Position numbers and translations under genes: made by a program | Part shown: positions 1-8,109 of the stretch, piece by piece | How positions within the stretch are numbered: position 1 is the first letter of the stretch | How the letters are laid out: the number at the start of each line of letters is the position of its first letter | Assembly: GCA_964613155.1 (NCBI GenBank) | Contig: CAZTHP010000010.1 | Coordinates: 1 to 46,854, forward strand | From: TWA4 sp964613155 | GTDB lineage: Bacteria > Bacillota > Clostridia > Lachnospirales > Lachnospiraceae | Direction: 5' to 3' | DNA length: 46,854 nucleotides | The notes under the pieces: generated by a model | Seen by the model: only the letters and a program-made list of their open reading frames with translations | Database searches by the model: none | What the model was told of the DNA's origin: nothing

Positions 1-1
1 T

Positions 2-739
2 ACCAGAGAATTTGAGCAGATGGAATTAGAGTTCTTCTGCAAGCCCGGTACTGATCTGGAATGGTTTGCATATTGGAAAGCATTTTGCTTGAACTGGCTG
101 AAAGCATTAGGTCTGAAAGAAGACGAATTACGAGCAAGAGATCATTCTCCGGAAGAACTTTGCTTCTATTCCAAAGCAACGACCGATGTGGAATTCCTGT
201 TCCCGTTTGGCTGGGGTGAACTGTGGGGAATCGCAGACAGAACCGATTACGACTTAACACAGCATCAGAATACTTCTGGTGAAGATATGAGCTATTTTGA
301 TGATGAAGAAAAGGAAAAATACATTCCTTATGTTATCGAGCCTTCTTTAGGTGCAGATCGTGTAACTCTGGCATTCCTTTGCAGTGCATATGATGAAGAA
401 TTGATGGAAGACGGCAAGACAAGAACCGTTCTGCATTTCCATCCGGCAATCGCACCGGTAAAAATTGGTGTGCTGCCGCTGTCTAAGAAGTTAAATGATG
501 GTGCTATGGAAATTTATACCAAGCTGTCCAAATACTATAACTGTGAATTTGATGACAGAGGACAGATCGGTAAGCGTTATAGAAGACAGGATGAAATTGG
601 TACACCGTTCTGTATTACGTATGACTTCGAATCCGAAACGGACCAGGCAGTAACCGTACGTGACAGAGATACGATGGAACAGGAACGTGTAGCAATCGCA
701 GATCTGGAAGCATACTTCAGAGAAAAAATGAGCTTCTAA
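2..739 (+). CDS. glyQS: Glycyl-tRNA synthetase, 3' part (alpha2 type)
   Basis: C-terminal 245 residues of a class II glycine-tRNA ligase, which charges tRNA-Gly in the cytoplasm. The frame is already open at base 2, so the gene begins before the window. Visible are the motif-2 segment REFEQMELEFF near the start, the motif-3 segment GADRVTLAFL around residue 118, and then an anticodon-binding domain (from about HFHPAIAPVKIGVLPLSKK to the end). A single chain holding both catalytic and anticodon domains is the alpha2 type usual in Gram-positives, not the split alpha/beta type. A rho-independent terminator follows at 815-846, so this gene ends its transcription unit. Nothing abnormal is seen in the visible part. 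Confidence 0.95.
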   Translation, partial: TREFEQMELEFFCKPGTDLEWFAYWKAFCLNWLKALGLKEDELRARDHSPEELCFYSKATTDVEFLFPFGWGELWGIADRTDYDLTQHQNTSGEDMSYFDDEEKEKYIPYVIEPSLGADRVTLAFLCSAYDEELMEDGKTRTVLHFHPAIAPVKIGVLPLSKKLNDGAMEIYTKLSKYYNCEFDDRGQIGKRYRRQDEIGTPFCITYDFESETDQAVTVRDRDTMEQERVAIADLEAYFREKMSF

Positions 740-814
740 GATTCCATCCCGTAAAGATTCCATGTTTGCGCTCATTTCGCTGAGAAAACATAGAAAAAGT
801 TGATAAGGATTGTG

Positions 815-846
815 GAAGGATGCGAATTTTTGCATCCTTCTTTTTT
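815..846 (+). terminator. Rho-independent terminator after glyQS
   Basis: Perfect 9-bp stem GAAGGATGC / GCATCCTTC (815-823 and 832-840) with an 8-nt loop, followed by six T. It lies 75 bp after the synthetase stop codon. Confidence 0.85.
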
Positions 847-913
847 CAATCAAGAAGTGGAACTGATCGAGTGATAAAACAGATGGAGCAATCGAAGTAA
901 TAGGAAAATAAAA

Positions 914-1972
914 GTGATGAGGAAAAGCAAAAAAATGAATACGATTGGCAGAGTTTGCGTGCTGTTTGGGCTGATTGCCTGTGGTATGACAGCCTGCCAA
1001 AATGCAAAAAACGAGCAAGAGACTTCACCGACTGCATGGGAAGAACTGCAGAGCGATGCCACAGTGGAATCGATTCTTTCGGAGTTGGAAACAGATGGCA
1101 CAAAAGCGAATGAAACGGAAACAGAAATAGAAACAGAAGCAGAAACAGAAGCAGAATCGCTGTATCATGCAGATGGCAGCCGGAGAGCCTGGGTTCAGGT
1201 GGAAGGCCGTGTCAATGTGCGGGAAAAAGCCAGTGCAAAGTCCAATTTTATCGGTTCCTTCCCTTCTCGACAGGAAATCAAGGTGCTGGATGAAAAAGAA
1301 AGAAAAGGATTTTACAAAGTTTCCGGTATCGATTATACTACTGGTGAGGAGATTACAGGCTATGCATCCAGTGCTTATATTTCGTTTGAAGTACCAGAGG
1401 CACCGCGGGTTGAGCTGGAAGTGCCGGCCTATCTGCAGACGGATGAACGCTGGGCAGATGTATTACTGGGTTCTACGCAGAAGAACATGTACGATATTGG
1501 CTGTGCAACGACTGCTTTAGCAATGAGTGAATCTTTTCTGAAAGGAAAGACGCTTTATCCAGATGAAGTGGCAGAAGGTGCAATCTATACAAGCGATGGA
1601 GAAATTGGATGGCCCAAAGATTATTACTGGAATTATAATAAAGATATGTATCTGGATTTTGTTTACAATAAGCTGCATGAAGGAATTCCGGTACTGATCG
1701 GCTGTACACGTACCAATGGAAGACCGCATTGGGTTTTGATCACAGGTTATACAGGTGATGGAACACAGTTAAAAGCGAAGGATTTTCTGATTAATGATCC
1801 GCTTCCATATGGAAGAACGAATTTGCAGCAATATCTGGAAGAATATCCGGTCTTTAGCAAATTGATCTATTACTGTGGAGATCGGGCACAGGTGGAGGGC
1901 AGTGAAGAATCCAAAGCAGCAGTTCAGAAAGCGAAGAAGTCAAAAGTCAAAACCAGTAAAAGTGAAAACTAG
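914..1972 (+). CDS. Lipoprotein with SH3-like domain and C39-like cysteine peptidase domain
   Basis: Predicted surface lipoprotein of 352 residues if it starts at the GTG at 914. ATG starts at 917 and 935 are alternatives and keep the signal peptide. A short basic N-terminus and hydrophobic run lead to lipobox-like LIAC (C23) or MTAC (C28). An acidic Glu/Thr-rich spacer follows, then a bacterial SH3-like segment at about 90-157. From about 165 comes a papain-like Peptidase_C39_2 fold with likely catalytic C197 (DIGCATTA), H272 (RPHWVLITGY) and N294/D295 (INDP). The substrate is unknown; peptidoglycan or peptide processing is inferred from the domains. The C-terminal 12 or so residues are Lys/Ser-rich and are encoded by the first units of the tandem repeat that continues to nadE. 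It may be cotranscribed with nadE, since no terminator is seen between them. Confidence 0.8.
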   Translation: MMRKSKKMNTIGRVCVLFGLIACGMTACQNAKNEQETSPTAWEELQSDATVESILSELETDGTKANETETEIETEAETEAESLYHADGSRRAWVQVEGRVNVREKASAKSNFIGSFPSRQEIKVLDEKERKGFYKVSGIDYTTGEEITGYASSAYISFEVPEAPRVELEVPAYLQTDERWADVLLGSTQKNMYDIGCATTALAMSESFLKGKTLYPDEVAEGAIYTSDGEIGWPKDYYWNYNKDMYLDFVYNKLHEGIPVLIGCTRTNGRPHWVLITGYTGDGTQLKAKDFLINDPLPYGRTNLQQYLEEYPVFSKLIYYCGDRAQVEGSEESKAAVQKAKKSKVKTSKSEN

Positions 1973-2133
1973 GAAAAGTCAGAACTTGAAGATGTGAAGG
2001 CTGGAAAAAGTTAGGGCTAGGAGAAGTGGAAACTGGAAAAAGTCAGGACTAAAAAAGTGAAGGCTGGAGCAAGTCAAAATTAGAAAAAGTGGAAACTGGA
2101 GAAAATCAAAACTAGAAAAAGCTGAGGTAAAAG
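1936..2133 (+). repeat. Degenerate tandem array of about 16-bp units crossing a stop codon
   Basis: Roughly a dozen imperfect units of the type AAAAGTGGAAACTGG / AAAAAGTCAGGACTA follow one another. The array begins inside the last codons of the C39-like gene, runs through its stop (1970-1972), and ends in the ribosome binding site of nadE (GAGG 8 nt before the ATG at 2136). Units are purine-rich on the coding strand and adjoin without spacers. Confidence 0.75.
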
Positions 2134-2135
2134 TC

Positions 2136-4094
2136 ATGAAGGATGGTTATATCAGAGTAGCAGCGGCTACTCCGCATGTTTGTGTAGGAAATCCTGCTTA
2201 TAATGAAGAACAGCTGGAACAGCAGCTGGAAGAAGCGGAAATTGCGGGAGCAAAGATTGTTGTATTTCCGGAATTAAGTTTAACTGGTTATACGTGTCAG
2301 GATTTATTCTGGCAGACTGCTTTGCTGGAAGAAACCTATCAGGCATTAGACCGTTTTTGCCAATTTACAAAGGGCAAAGACTTGATTGCATTTGTTGGAA
2401 TGCCGTTCGAAGTCGATCAGAAGCTTTATAACGTGATGGCTGCGGTATGCGGTGGAGAAATCTTGGGTATGATACCCAAAACGTTTATTCCCAACCATTC
2501 TGAATTTTATGAGGGACGTTATTTTACAAAAGGATTTCAGACGGTTCGGGAAGTGCCTCTTCGGATTCCGGGGAAAAATGAACGTTGGATTCCGTTTGGA
2601 ACGGATCTGCTGTTCCGCTGCAGTACGGTTTCTGGTCTGGTGATCGGCGGGGAAATCTGTGAAGATGTATGGGCGGCGAATTCGCCCAGTATTCGTCATG
2701 TGCGGGCCGGTGCTACGATCATCGTAAATCCTTCTGCCAGCGATGAAACGACTGGAAAAGATACCTACCGTTCGGATTTGATCCGGATTCATTCAGCCAA
2801 ATTGATCTGCGGTTATATCTACTGCAATGCCGGAGAGGGTGAATCAACAACTGATCTGGTATTTGGCGGTCAAAATTTGATCGCAGAAAATGGTACGATT
2901 TTAGCAGACGAAGGTCGTTTTCAGAATGGAGTCGCTTATGCAGAAATTGATCTGGAGCGGATCCGCAGCGAACGCCGCAGAACCAATACCTTTGAATTGG
3001 ATGCAGAAACTTCTTATGTAACGAAAGATTTCGAGTTAAAGGTAGAACCGGTGCGCCTGCATCGTGATATCGATCCGAATCCCTTTGTTCCGTCTGGGAA
3101 AGCAGAGCGGGATCGTCGCTGTAATGAAATCTTGTCGATTCAGGCACTGGGATTGAAAACTCGTTTGCAGAAAATTGGCTGTAAAACCGCAGTTGTGGGT
3201 ATTTCCGGTGGATTGGATTCCACTTTAGCCCTGCTGGTGACAGTTCGAGCATTCGATGCATTAAAAATTCCGCGATCCAATATTTTGGCGGTGACGATGC
3301 CCTGTTTTGGAACAACCGACCGTACCTATCAGAATGCTTGTAAGATGGTGCAGTCCCTGGGAGCTTCTTTGAAGGAGGTTGATCTGAAGGAAGCAGTGCG
3401 TCAGCATTTTAAAGATATTGGCCATGACGAATCCGTTCATGATGTGACATACGAGAACAGTCAGGCAAGAGAGCGCACGCAGATTTTAATGGATTTATCG
3501 AATCGCTGTCAGGGAATTGTAATTGGTACGGGTGATCTGTCAGAATTAGCATTAGGATGGGCAACCTATAACGGCGATCATATGTCAATGTACGGAGTAA
3601 ATAGTTCCGTTCCGAAGACCTTAGTTCGTCATTTGGTATCGTATTATGCGGATACTTGCCAAGATCCTGTGCTGGAAGATGTTCTGCGGGATGTATTAGA
3701 TACACCGGTTAGTCCGGAACTTCTGCCGCCGGAAGAAAATGGCGAGATTGCGCAGAAAACCGAAGATTTAGTAGGTCCTTACGAACTGCATGATTTCTTC
3801 CTGTATCACATGCTCCGTTTTGGCTATCGGCCTGCGAAGATCAATCGTATGGCAAATCATGCGTTTGCCGGTATTTACGATAAAGAAGTAATTTTGAAAT
3901 GGCAGAAAATCTTTGTGAAACGCTTTTTCCAGCAGCAGTTTAAACGTTCTTGTTTGCCGGATGGTCCGAAGGTAGGATCTGTAGCAGTATCACCGCGCGG
4001 AGATCTGCGGATGTCCAGTGATTCCAATGCACGTGTTTGGCTGAAAGAGCTGGAAGAATTAGAAGCGGAACTAGCAAAAGAAATGGCACAGTAA
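2136..4094 (+). CDS. nadE: Glutamine-dependent NAD+ synthase
   Basis: Catalyses the last step of NAD biosynthesis: amidation of nicotinate adenine dinucleotide with ATP, taking ammonia from glutamine. The 652-residue chain has the two expected domains. The N-terminal nitrilase-type glutaminase carries the Glu-Lys-Cys triad E46 (VVFPELS), K115 (MIPKTFIPN) and C175 (GGEICEDVW). The C-terminal synthetase has the P-loop-like motif SGGLDSTLA from S357 and the later segments GTGDLSELALGW and ATYNGDHMSMYGVN. Length is normal for the two-domain form. The start is supported by GAGG 8 nt upstream. That site lies in the last unit of the preceding tandem array, so translation initiation of an essential gene depends on repeat-derived sequence. 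A terminator follows at 4277-4350. Confidence 0.95.
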   Translation: MKDGYIRVAAATPHVCVGNPAYNEEQLEQQLEEAEIAGAKIVVFPELSLTGYTCQDLFWQTALLEETYQALDRFCQFTKGKDLIAFVGMPFEVDQKLYNVMAAVCGGEILGMIPKTFIPNHSEFYEGRYFTKGFQTVREVPLRIPGKNERWIPFGTDLLFRCSTVSGLVIGGEICEDVWAANSPSIRHVRAGATIIVNPSASDETTGKDTYRSDLIRIHSAKLICGYIYCNAGEGESTTDLVFGGQNLIAENGTILADEGRFQNGVAYAEIDLERIRSERRRTNTFELDAETSYVTKDFELKVEPVRLHRDIDPNPFVPSGKAERDRRCNEILSIQALGLKTRLQKIGCKTAVVGISGGLDSTLALLVTVRAFDALKIPRSNILAVTMPCFGTTDRTYQNACKMVQSLGASLKEVDLKEAVRQHFKDIGHDESVHDVTYENSQARERTQILMDLSNRCQGIVIGTGDLSELALGWATYNGDHMSMYGVNSSVPKTLVRHLVSYYADTCQDPVLEDVLRDVLDTPVSPELLPPEENGEIAQKTEDLVGPYELHDFFLYHMLRFGYRPAKINRMANHAFAGIYDKEVILKWQKIFVKRFFQQQFKRSCLPDGPKVGSVAVSPRGDLRMSSDSNARVWLKELEELEAELAKEMAQ

Positions 4095-4150
4095 GTTGTG
4101 TGCAGCTGAAAATGTGAAACCGCAGCAAAAGCCGTATGAGACATCAGAAG

Positions 4151-4282
4151 AAACTGCAATCAAAGCAGAATGCTGAGAACAAAATTGCAATCAAAGAAAA
4201 ACGTTGAGAAAATCGAAACTGCAATCAAAGAAAAACGTTGAGAAAATCAAACTTGCAATCAAAGCAGAATGCTGAGAAAATG
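4151..4282 (+). repeat. Tandem array of 31-34 bp units downstream of nadE
   Basis: Four adjoining imperfect copies start at 4151, 4182, 4216 and 4249, each with the core TTGCAATCAAAG or CTGCAATCAAAG followed by (A)CGTTGAGAAAATC or CAGAATGCTGAGAA. Two tail variants alternate (1 and 4 against 2 and 3). The last copy runs into the terminator stem. Confidence 0.85.
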
Positions 4283-4350
4283 CCGCAGTCAGTTGAATTC
4301 AGAAATTAAGAAACGCTTTCTGAGATTCGCTGGCTGCGGCATTTTAGCTT
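4277..4350. terminator. Bidirectional terminator between nadE and the convergent membrane-protein gene
   Basis: Outer 12-bp stem AAAATGCCGCAG (4277-4288) / CTGCGGCATTTT (4334-4345) with a nested CAGAAA/TTTCTG hairpin. T-tracts lie on both sides for the two convergent genes. Confidence 0.75.
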
Positions 4351-4362
4351 TTTTGAACGTTT

Positions 4363-4824
4363 TTAATCGGCATTGGAGATAGCCGCTTTTTGAAGGGCGG
4401 TCTGAATGGTGTGGAGCAGTGCAGATTGGGTGTACTGCATCGTTTCCTCGTAAACAAGAGCATCCGTACTTTGCGCTGCCAGAATTTTCTCCGTTAGATT
4501 TTTTGCAGCGGGTTCCAGTACCGGATAAGCATCCAGCACTTCCGGGGAAACATCCTGTAATTGAATGGATTCAATCCGGTTGGAGCTGACGGTCACATTA
4601 ATATTGACGGAATGCTCACCGAGCGTTAGAACCGAGTGGTAAGAGCCCGGATAATAACGTGAAGTAATTGAGGCGGCAGCAGGAGCAGGATCCGTTGACG
4701 ATTCTGTTTTGCGGCCGAACATCAAAAACAATAGTACACTTAGGACGAGGATGAAAAAGATGAAAATGCCAGTGTAGATCACGGTACGCATTTTCAGAAT
4801 TACAATGCGGGTCTGTGAACTCAT
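4363..4824 (-). CDS. Small membrane-anchored protein, FMN_bind-like
   Basis: A 153-residue protein with one N-terminal transmembrane segment (about residues 14-35, VIYTGIFIFFILVLSVLLFL) and an exported domain. The part after residue 55 (YYPGSYHSVLTLGEHSVNI, then an Asp-Val-Ser-Pro-Glu segment, ending QYTQSALLHTIQTALQKA) resembles the FMN-binding domain seen in electron-transport and envelope proteins of Clostridia. The usual threonine that accepts flavin covalently cannot be assigned with certainty; QYT near residue 131 is the nearest candidate. The function is therefore unproven. The start is good: GGAGG 6 nt before the ATG. It is a single gene, convergent with nadE. Confidence 0.6.
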   Translation of the reverse strand: MSSQTRIVILKMRTVIYTGIFIFFILVLSVLLFLMFGRKTESSTDPAPAAASITSRYYPGSYHSVLTLGEHSVNINVTVSSNRIESIQLQDVSPEVLDAYPVLEPAAKNLTEKILAAQSTDALVYEETMQYTQSALLHTIQTALQKAAISNAD

Positions 4825-4945
4825 AGATAGCCTCCTGCTTACATAAAAGCGTGTCGAAATACATTCAGCATGCGTTAAAACAATTCCGATATGCTTTAGT
4901 ATATGTTAGGAGCAAAGAGGATATGACCGCAGGAGCCGCAAGTGC

Positions 4946-5845
4946 TTAAATTCGGACAATCCGGTATCGGCGCATGGTATGAATCAAAGTATCGGTTTTT
5001 ACGAGTTCACCGATCATCGCACCGCCGATAATACAGGCAGCACCTAAGATCTGCACCGCCGTCATTTGTTCATGAAGCAGAACTGAGGCAAAAACAACAG
5101 CAGACAACGGCTCTAAATAACCACATACTGCTACGGTTTGTACCGGTAATTTAGAAAGCGGGGAAAAATATAAATAGCATCCGATTCCTGTATTCACAAC
5201 ACCGAGGATGAAGATCCATACCCAGGATCCGGACGGGATCTGCATCGCAAAGCCCTGCTTCCATCCCACAAAAACGGCAACGGTTAAAAAGCTTACAAGC
5301 AGCTGAATTACTGAATTTTCCATTCCGGTGATATTCTTTGCAAGTTTGTTGCAGGTGACCATTAAGAAAAATAAGATAGCGGACATTGCACCGCAAAAAA
5401 TCCCCCATATATTTTGACTGTCATTCATGGCATTGCCATTGATACAGAAAATTCCCGCAAGTATGATCAGAAATCCCAGTATTTTCGATGCGGTCAGCTT
5501 TTCCTTGAACAAAAAGGGAGATACCATCATAACAATCACGGGACCGCAATAATATAACAGTGATGCCAAGCTGACACCGATCTGCTGGTACGCTTCATAT
5601 AAGAAAATCCAGCTGATACCCATTGCAATGCCGGATAATCCGACCAGTGCGCTGTCCTTTCGATGCGTAAGAATATGAAATTTTCCTTTGCTGGCTAAGA
5701 ACAGAGCGAGTAAGAGAATACTTCCGATAAAGGTTCTTAATAAAACAATTTCAGAACTTGTTAAGGCAATATGACTTGCCACAATGCCATTGAGTCCGAA
5801 TAACAATAAGGCGGACAAATATTTAAAAAATGCTTTCGTATCCAT
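4946..5845 (-). CDS. EamA/DMT-family transporter
   Basis: A 299-residue integral membrane protein with about ten hydrophobic segments arranged as two EamA repeats, the layout of drug/metabolite exporters; the substrate cannot be read from sequence. The frame stays open up to an ATG at 5908. The chosen start is the ATG at 5845 (MDTKAFFKYLS), because a likely minus-strand -10 box (TATACT, complement of 5899-5904) would place the transcript start after 5908, and the 5908 ATG has no ribosome binding site. It is divergently arranged with a LysR-type gene, and the pair shares a 117-bp control region containing a perfect inverted repeat. This is the usual arrangement for a regulator controlling its neighbouring transporter. 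Confidence 0.85.
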   Translation of the reverse strand: MDTKAFFKYLSALLLFGLNGIVASHIALTSSEIVLLRTFIGSILLLALFLASKGKFHILTHRKDSALVGLSGIAMGISWIFLYEAYQQIGVSLASLLYYCGPVIVMMVSPFLFKEKLTASKILGFLIILAGIFCINGNAMNDSQNIWGIFCGAMSAILFFLMVTCNKLAKNITGMENSVIQLLVSFLTVAVFVGWKQGFAMQIPSGSWVWIFILGVVNTGIGCYLYFSPLSKLPVQTVAVCGYLEPLSAVVFASVLLHEQMTAVQILGAACIIGGAMIGELVKTDTLIHTMRRYRIVRI

Positions 5846-5898
5846 AATGATGTAAAAAATCCTTCCTAGCAAGAACTCCTTGATTTTTGCTATCGTGC

Positions 5899-5945
5899 AG
5901 TATATCATAAGGGAAGCTATAACAAAATTGAATCTTTGTTATAAT
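5899..5945. promoter_or_regulatory. Divergent control region with LysR-box-like palindrome
   Basis: A perfect 8-bp inverted repeat ATAACAAA (5919-5926) / TTTGTTAT (5935-5942) with an 8-bp spacer overlaps a plus-strand TATAAT at 5940-5945 (lysR side). It sits just upstream of a minus-strand TATACT (5899-5904, EamA side). Position and symmetry fit an operator for the adjacent LysR protein, controlling both genes. Confidence 0.6.
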
Positions 5946-5962
5946 GAAAATCACATTTTGGA

Positions 5963-6841
5963 ATGTATACGACAATGGATATGAATTTACAAAAATATTT
6001 GTCTTTTGTGAAAACCGTAGAATATGGAAGCTTCACAAAAGCGGCAGAAATTTTGAATTATACGCAATCCGGTGTCAGCAGGATGATTGCAGACCTGGAA
6101 AAAGAATGGAAGATCACGCTTTTGGAGCGAAGTAAATACGGCATTAAGCCCACAAGTGATGGGATGAAGCTTTTGCCGTATGCACAGAATCTTTGTGCCG
6201 AATTTGATAAACTGCAGATGCAGATCGATGAAATTCGCGGGCTGGACTCTGGTTTGATTCGAATTGGTACGTTTTCAAGTGTTGCGACGCATTGGCTTCC
6301 GAATATTATCAAAGAATTTCAAAAAGATTATCCCAATATTGACTATGAACTGCTATTAGGCGATTACATGGAAATTGAAGAATGGATTCACACGGGCAGA
6401 GTGGACTGTGGTTTCCTGCGGCTGCCGACCCATCAGGAATTTGAAACGATTTTTTTGCATCAGGACAAGCTGATGGCGATCATTCCGGAAAATCATCCAC
6501 TCAGTCATTTGGAAAAATTTCCGATTGCAGCTCTTTGTGATGCGCCTTTTATGTTGTTAGAAAAGGGTGAAAAAACAGAAATATCGGAAATATTTGAGCG
6601 AAATAATTTAAGACCGAATGTAAAATTTATCACATGGGATGATTATGCAGTGATGTCAATGGTGGAAAGTGAGCTGGGGGTTGCCATCCTGCCGGAGCTG
6701 ATTTTAAAGCGTGTTCCGTATCGGATCGTTTCAAAAGAATTGGATGTACCGGCGTATCGCAATATCGGTCTGGCATTGCGGAGCAAGAAAAATGCTTCTC
6801 TGGCTGTGAAAAAATTTTTAGACTATTTATCGTATCGTTAA
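5963..6841 (+). CDS. LysR-family transcriptional regulator
   Basis: A 292-residue DNA-binding regulator. The N-terminal winged helix-turn-helix is clear (residues about 7-66, SFTKAAEILNYTQSGVSRMI followed by DLEKEW and LLERSKYG), followed by the periplasmic-binding-protein-like effector domain (from about 95, GLIRIGTFSS). Typical LysR proteins are about 290-300 residues. ATGs at 5963, 5975 and 5981 are all possible; none has a strong ribosome binding site, and the family usually begins at MNLQKYL (5981). It is divergent from an EamA transporter, which is its most likely target. The effector is unknown. Confidence 0.9.
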   Translation: MYTTMDMNLQKYLSFVKTVEYGSFTKAAEILNYTQSGVSRMIADLEKEWKITLLERSKYGIKPTSDGMKLLPYAQNLCAEFDKLQMQIDEIRGLDSGLIRIGTFSSVATHWLPNIIKEFQKDYPNIDYELLLGDYMEIEEWIHTGRVDCGFLRLPTHQEFETIFLHQDKLMAIIPENHPLSHLEKFPIAALCDAPFMLLEKGEKTEISEIFERNNLRPNVKFITWDDYAVMSMVESELGVAILPELILKRVPYRIVSKELDVPAYRNIGLALRSKKNASLAVKKFLDYLSYR

Positions 6842-6855
6842 GGTTTGCTAATATT

Positions 6856-6893
6856 AAAAAACTCTACGGCAATGCATGCAGTAGAGTTTTTTT
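6856..6893. terminator. Bidirectional terminator between lysR-type gene and mscL
   Basis: Stem AAAAAACTCTAC (6856-6867) / GTAGAGTTTTTTT (6881-6893). The A- and T-tracts make it work for both convergent genes. Confidence 0.85.
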
Positions 6894-6955
6894 CATAGTT
6901 GTGCTGTTGTTGGAAAAAACTGCTTTCCGAAGCAGCAGTAACCGTTCAGCAGAGT

Positions 6956-7363
6956 CTACAGTTCCGATGTACAATGAGGACAGCGAGTTGCCTCGATATT
7001 GACTTCGCTCTTACAATAAGGGCAGGTTTTGGTAGTCGGTGCTTTGGGAGCTTCCGGCTTCTTTCCAATGTTTGCGAGCTTGTTCAGTGCTTTTACAAAA
7101 AGGAAGATAATGAATGCTGTGATCAGGAAATTAATCACAGAGGAAACAAAGCTTCCGATTAAAATTTTAGAAGCACCGATGTGGATTACCCATCCAAATT
7201 CCGCTTGAGCACCGCCAAACAGTGCCAGAAGCGGTTCGATGATATCGGTCGTAAAGGCCGTTACCAGGCCAGAAAATGCACTACCGATCAGGACACCGAC
7301 TGCCAGATCCACTACATTGCCGCGCAGTGCAAATGATTTAAATTCTTCAATAAATTTTTTCAT
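6956..7363 (-). CDS. mscL: Large-conductance mechanosensitive channel with C-terminal zinc ribbon
   Basis: MscL opens under membrane tension to release solutes on hypo-osmotic shock. The start (MKKFIEEFKSFALRGNVVD) and first transmembrane helix (LAVGVLIGSAFSGLVTAF) are the family signature, and the second helix is around residues 68-92. The usual cytoplasmic helix bundle is replaced by a short Pro/Lys linker and a zinc-ribbon-like tail with four cysteines at 114, 117, 128 and 131 (CPYC and CPHC knuckles). Total length is 135 residues, close to normal. The ribosome binding site AAGGAG lies 7 nt before the ATG. The tail is an infrequent variation and could couple gating to metal or redox state; that is inference. 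Confidence 0.93.
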   Translation of the reverse strand: MKKFIEEFKSFALRGNVVDLAVGVLIGSAFSGLVTAFTTDIIEPLLALFGGAQAEFGWVIHIGASKILIGSFVSSVINFLITAFIIFLFVKALNKLANIGKKPEAPKAPTTKTCPYCKSEVNIEATRCPHCTSEL

Positions 7364-7511
7364 AGAAATCTCCTTTCCTGCAATTTCGATTTAATGCAAA
7401 ATCGGTTTTATTGTAGCATCAATTGACAAAACTGACAAGTAAAATGACAGCAGTGTTCAAATTGCATAAATTTTTGACGTTTTTTTTGGATTGGGTTACG
7501 CGTTTAACCTC

Positions 7512-7539
7512 TTGTGAAAGCGGCAAAGTTTTATATAAT
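7512..7539 (+). promoter_or_regulatory. Sigma-70-type promoter before the decayed aac(3)-like gene
   Basis: TTGTGA (7512-7517), 16-bp spacer, TATAAT (7534-7539), about 100 bp upstream of the ATG at 7638. Confidence 0.55.
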
Positions 7540-7637
7540 GAAAACAAGATTAAAGGAAGCGTAATTGTACGCAAGCAGTGCCTGGAAAAAGAAAAATTGG
7601 AAAACTGCTTGCTTTATCCAGAAAGGAATGGTGTAAA

Positions 7638-7893
7638 ATGGAACGAAAATTAGTCAGAAAAGAAGAAATTCAGAATGCTTTGCGTGAAGTTGGTGTGAAA
7701 AAAGGGCAGACTTTAATGGTACATACCTCGCTGAGTCGTTTGGGGTTTGTTTGCGGCGGTGCACAGGTCATCTGGCGCGTTCTGTTGCCGCATGGGGAAA
7801 GTATGTGGAATATTTAACAAGAGAACATGATCTGTCGAATATTTTTGGAGAAGGCTCGCCAATCGGAAAATTGTATGAGTTGGATGGATGGGT
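7638..7893 (+). pseudogene. Remnant of an AAC(3)-family N-acetyltransferase
   Basis: Two pieces of an aminoglycoside 3-N-acetyltransferase-type protein lie in different frames. The first (7638 to about 7772) reads KKGQTLMVHTSLSRLGFVCG, the conserved N-terminal motif of the family. The second (about 7773-7893, shifted frame) reads SVAAWGKYVEYLTREHDL, then FGEGSPIGKLYELDGWV, which is the family's later substrate-loop region. About 70 residues normally between them are missing, and the sequence ends just where the VLLLGV segment should follow, so about the last 100 residues are lost too. The first frame stops at 7815-7817. An apparently intact promoter and start remain, so a short peptide may still be made. 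The original substrate cannot be inferred, since many AAC(3)-like proteins do not act on antibiotics. Confidence 0.75.
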
Positions 7894-7916
7894 TCCTGCA
7901 TTGTTGACTGTGTTGC

Positions 7917-7999
7917 TGTGCTTTCGCAGGAAGTAATCTCTTGATGTGATAAGCGTATTTCTGAGGTGGCAGCTAGATTGTTGTGCTTTCGCAGGAAGT
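7917..7999 (+). repeat. 18-bp direct repeat after the pseudogene
   Basis: TGTGCTTTCGCAGGAAGT occurs identically at 7917-7934 and 7982-7999 (65-bp period). The first copy begins 23 bp after the point where the acetyltransferase homology stops, so it may mark the deletion that removed the 3' end. Confidence 0.8.
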
Positions 8000-8028
8000 G
8001 ATATTGCTTGAAAATCTGTGGTTTTTAC

Positions 8029-8057
8029 TTGACGAATTTTTTCGAAATGCGTATACT
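8029..8057 (+). promoter_or_regulatory. Promoter of the rRNA-methyltransferase-like gene
   Basis: TTGACG (8029-8034), exact 17-bp spacer, TATACT (8052-8057). The start codon lies at 8110. Confidence 0.75.
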
Positions 8058-8109
8058 GGATAGGACACAAAGATAAGAACAATATACGAAAATAGATGAG
8101 GAAACGATC

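Noticed and set aside
491..1103. Open frames on the minus strand opposite glyQS and the C39-like gene
   Set aside because: They lie opposite well-supported genes, lack ribosome binding sites and show no domain; similar antisense frames throughout the window were treated the same way.
7423..7653. A 76-residue frame upstream of the aac(3) remnant
   Set aside because: It contains the promoter of the remnant and has no ribosome binding site or recognisable motif.
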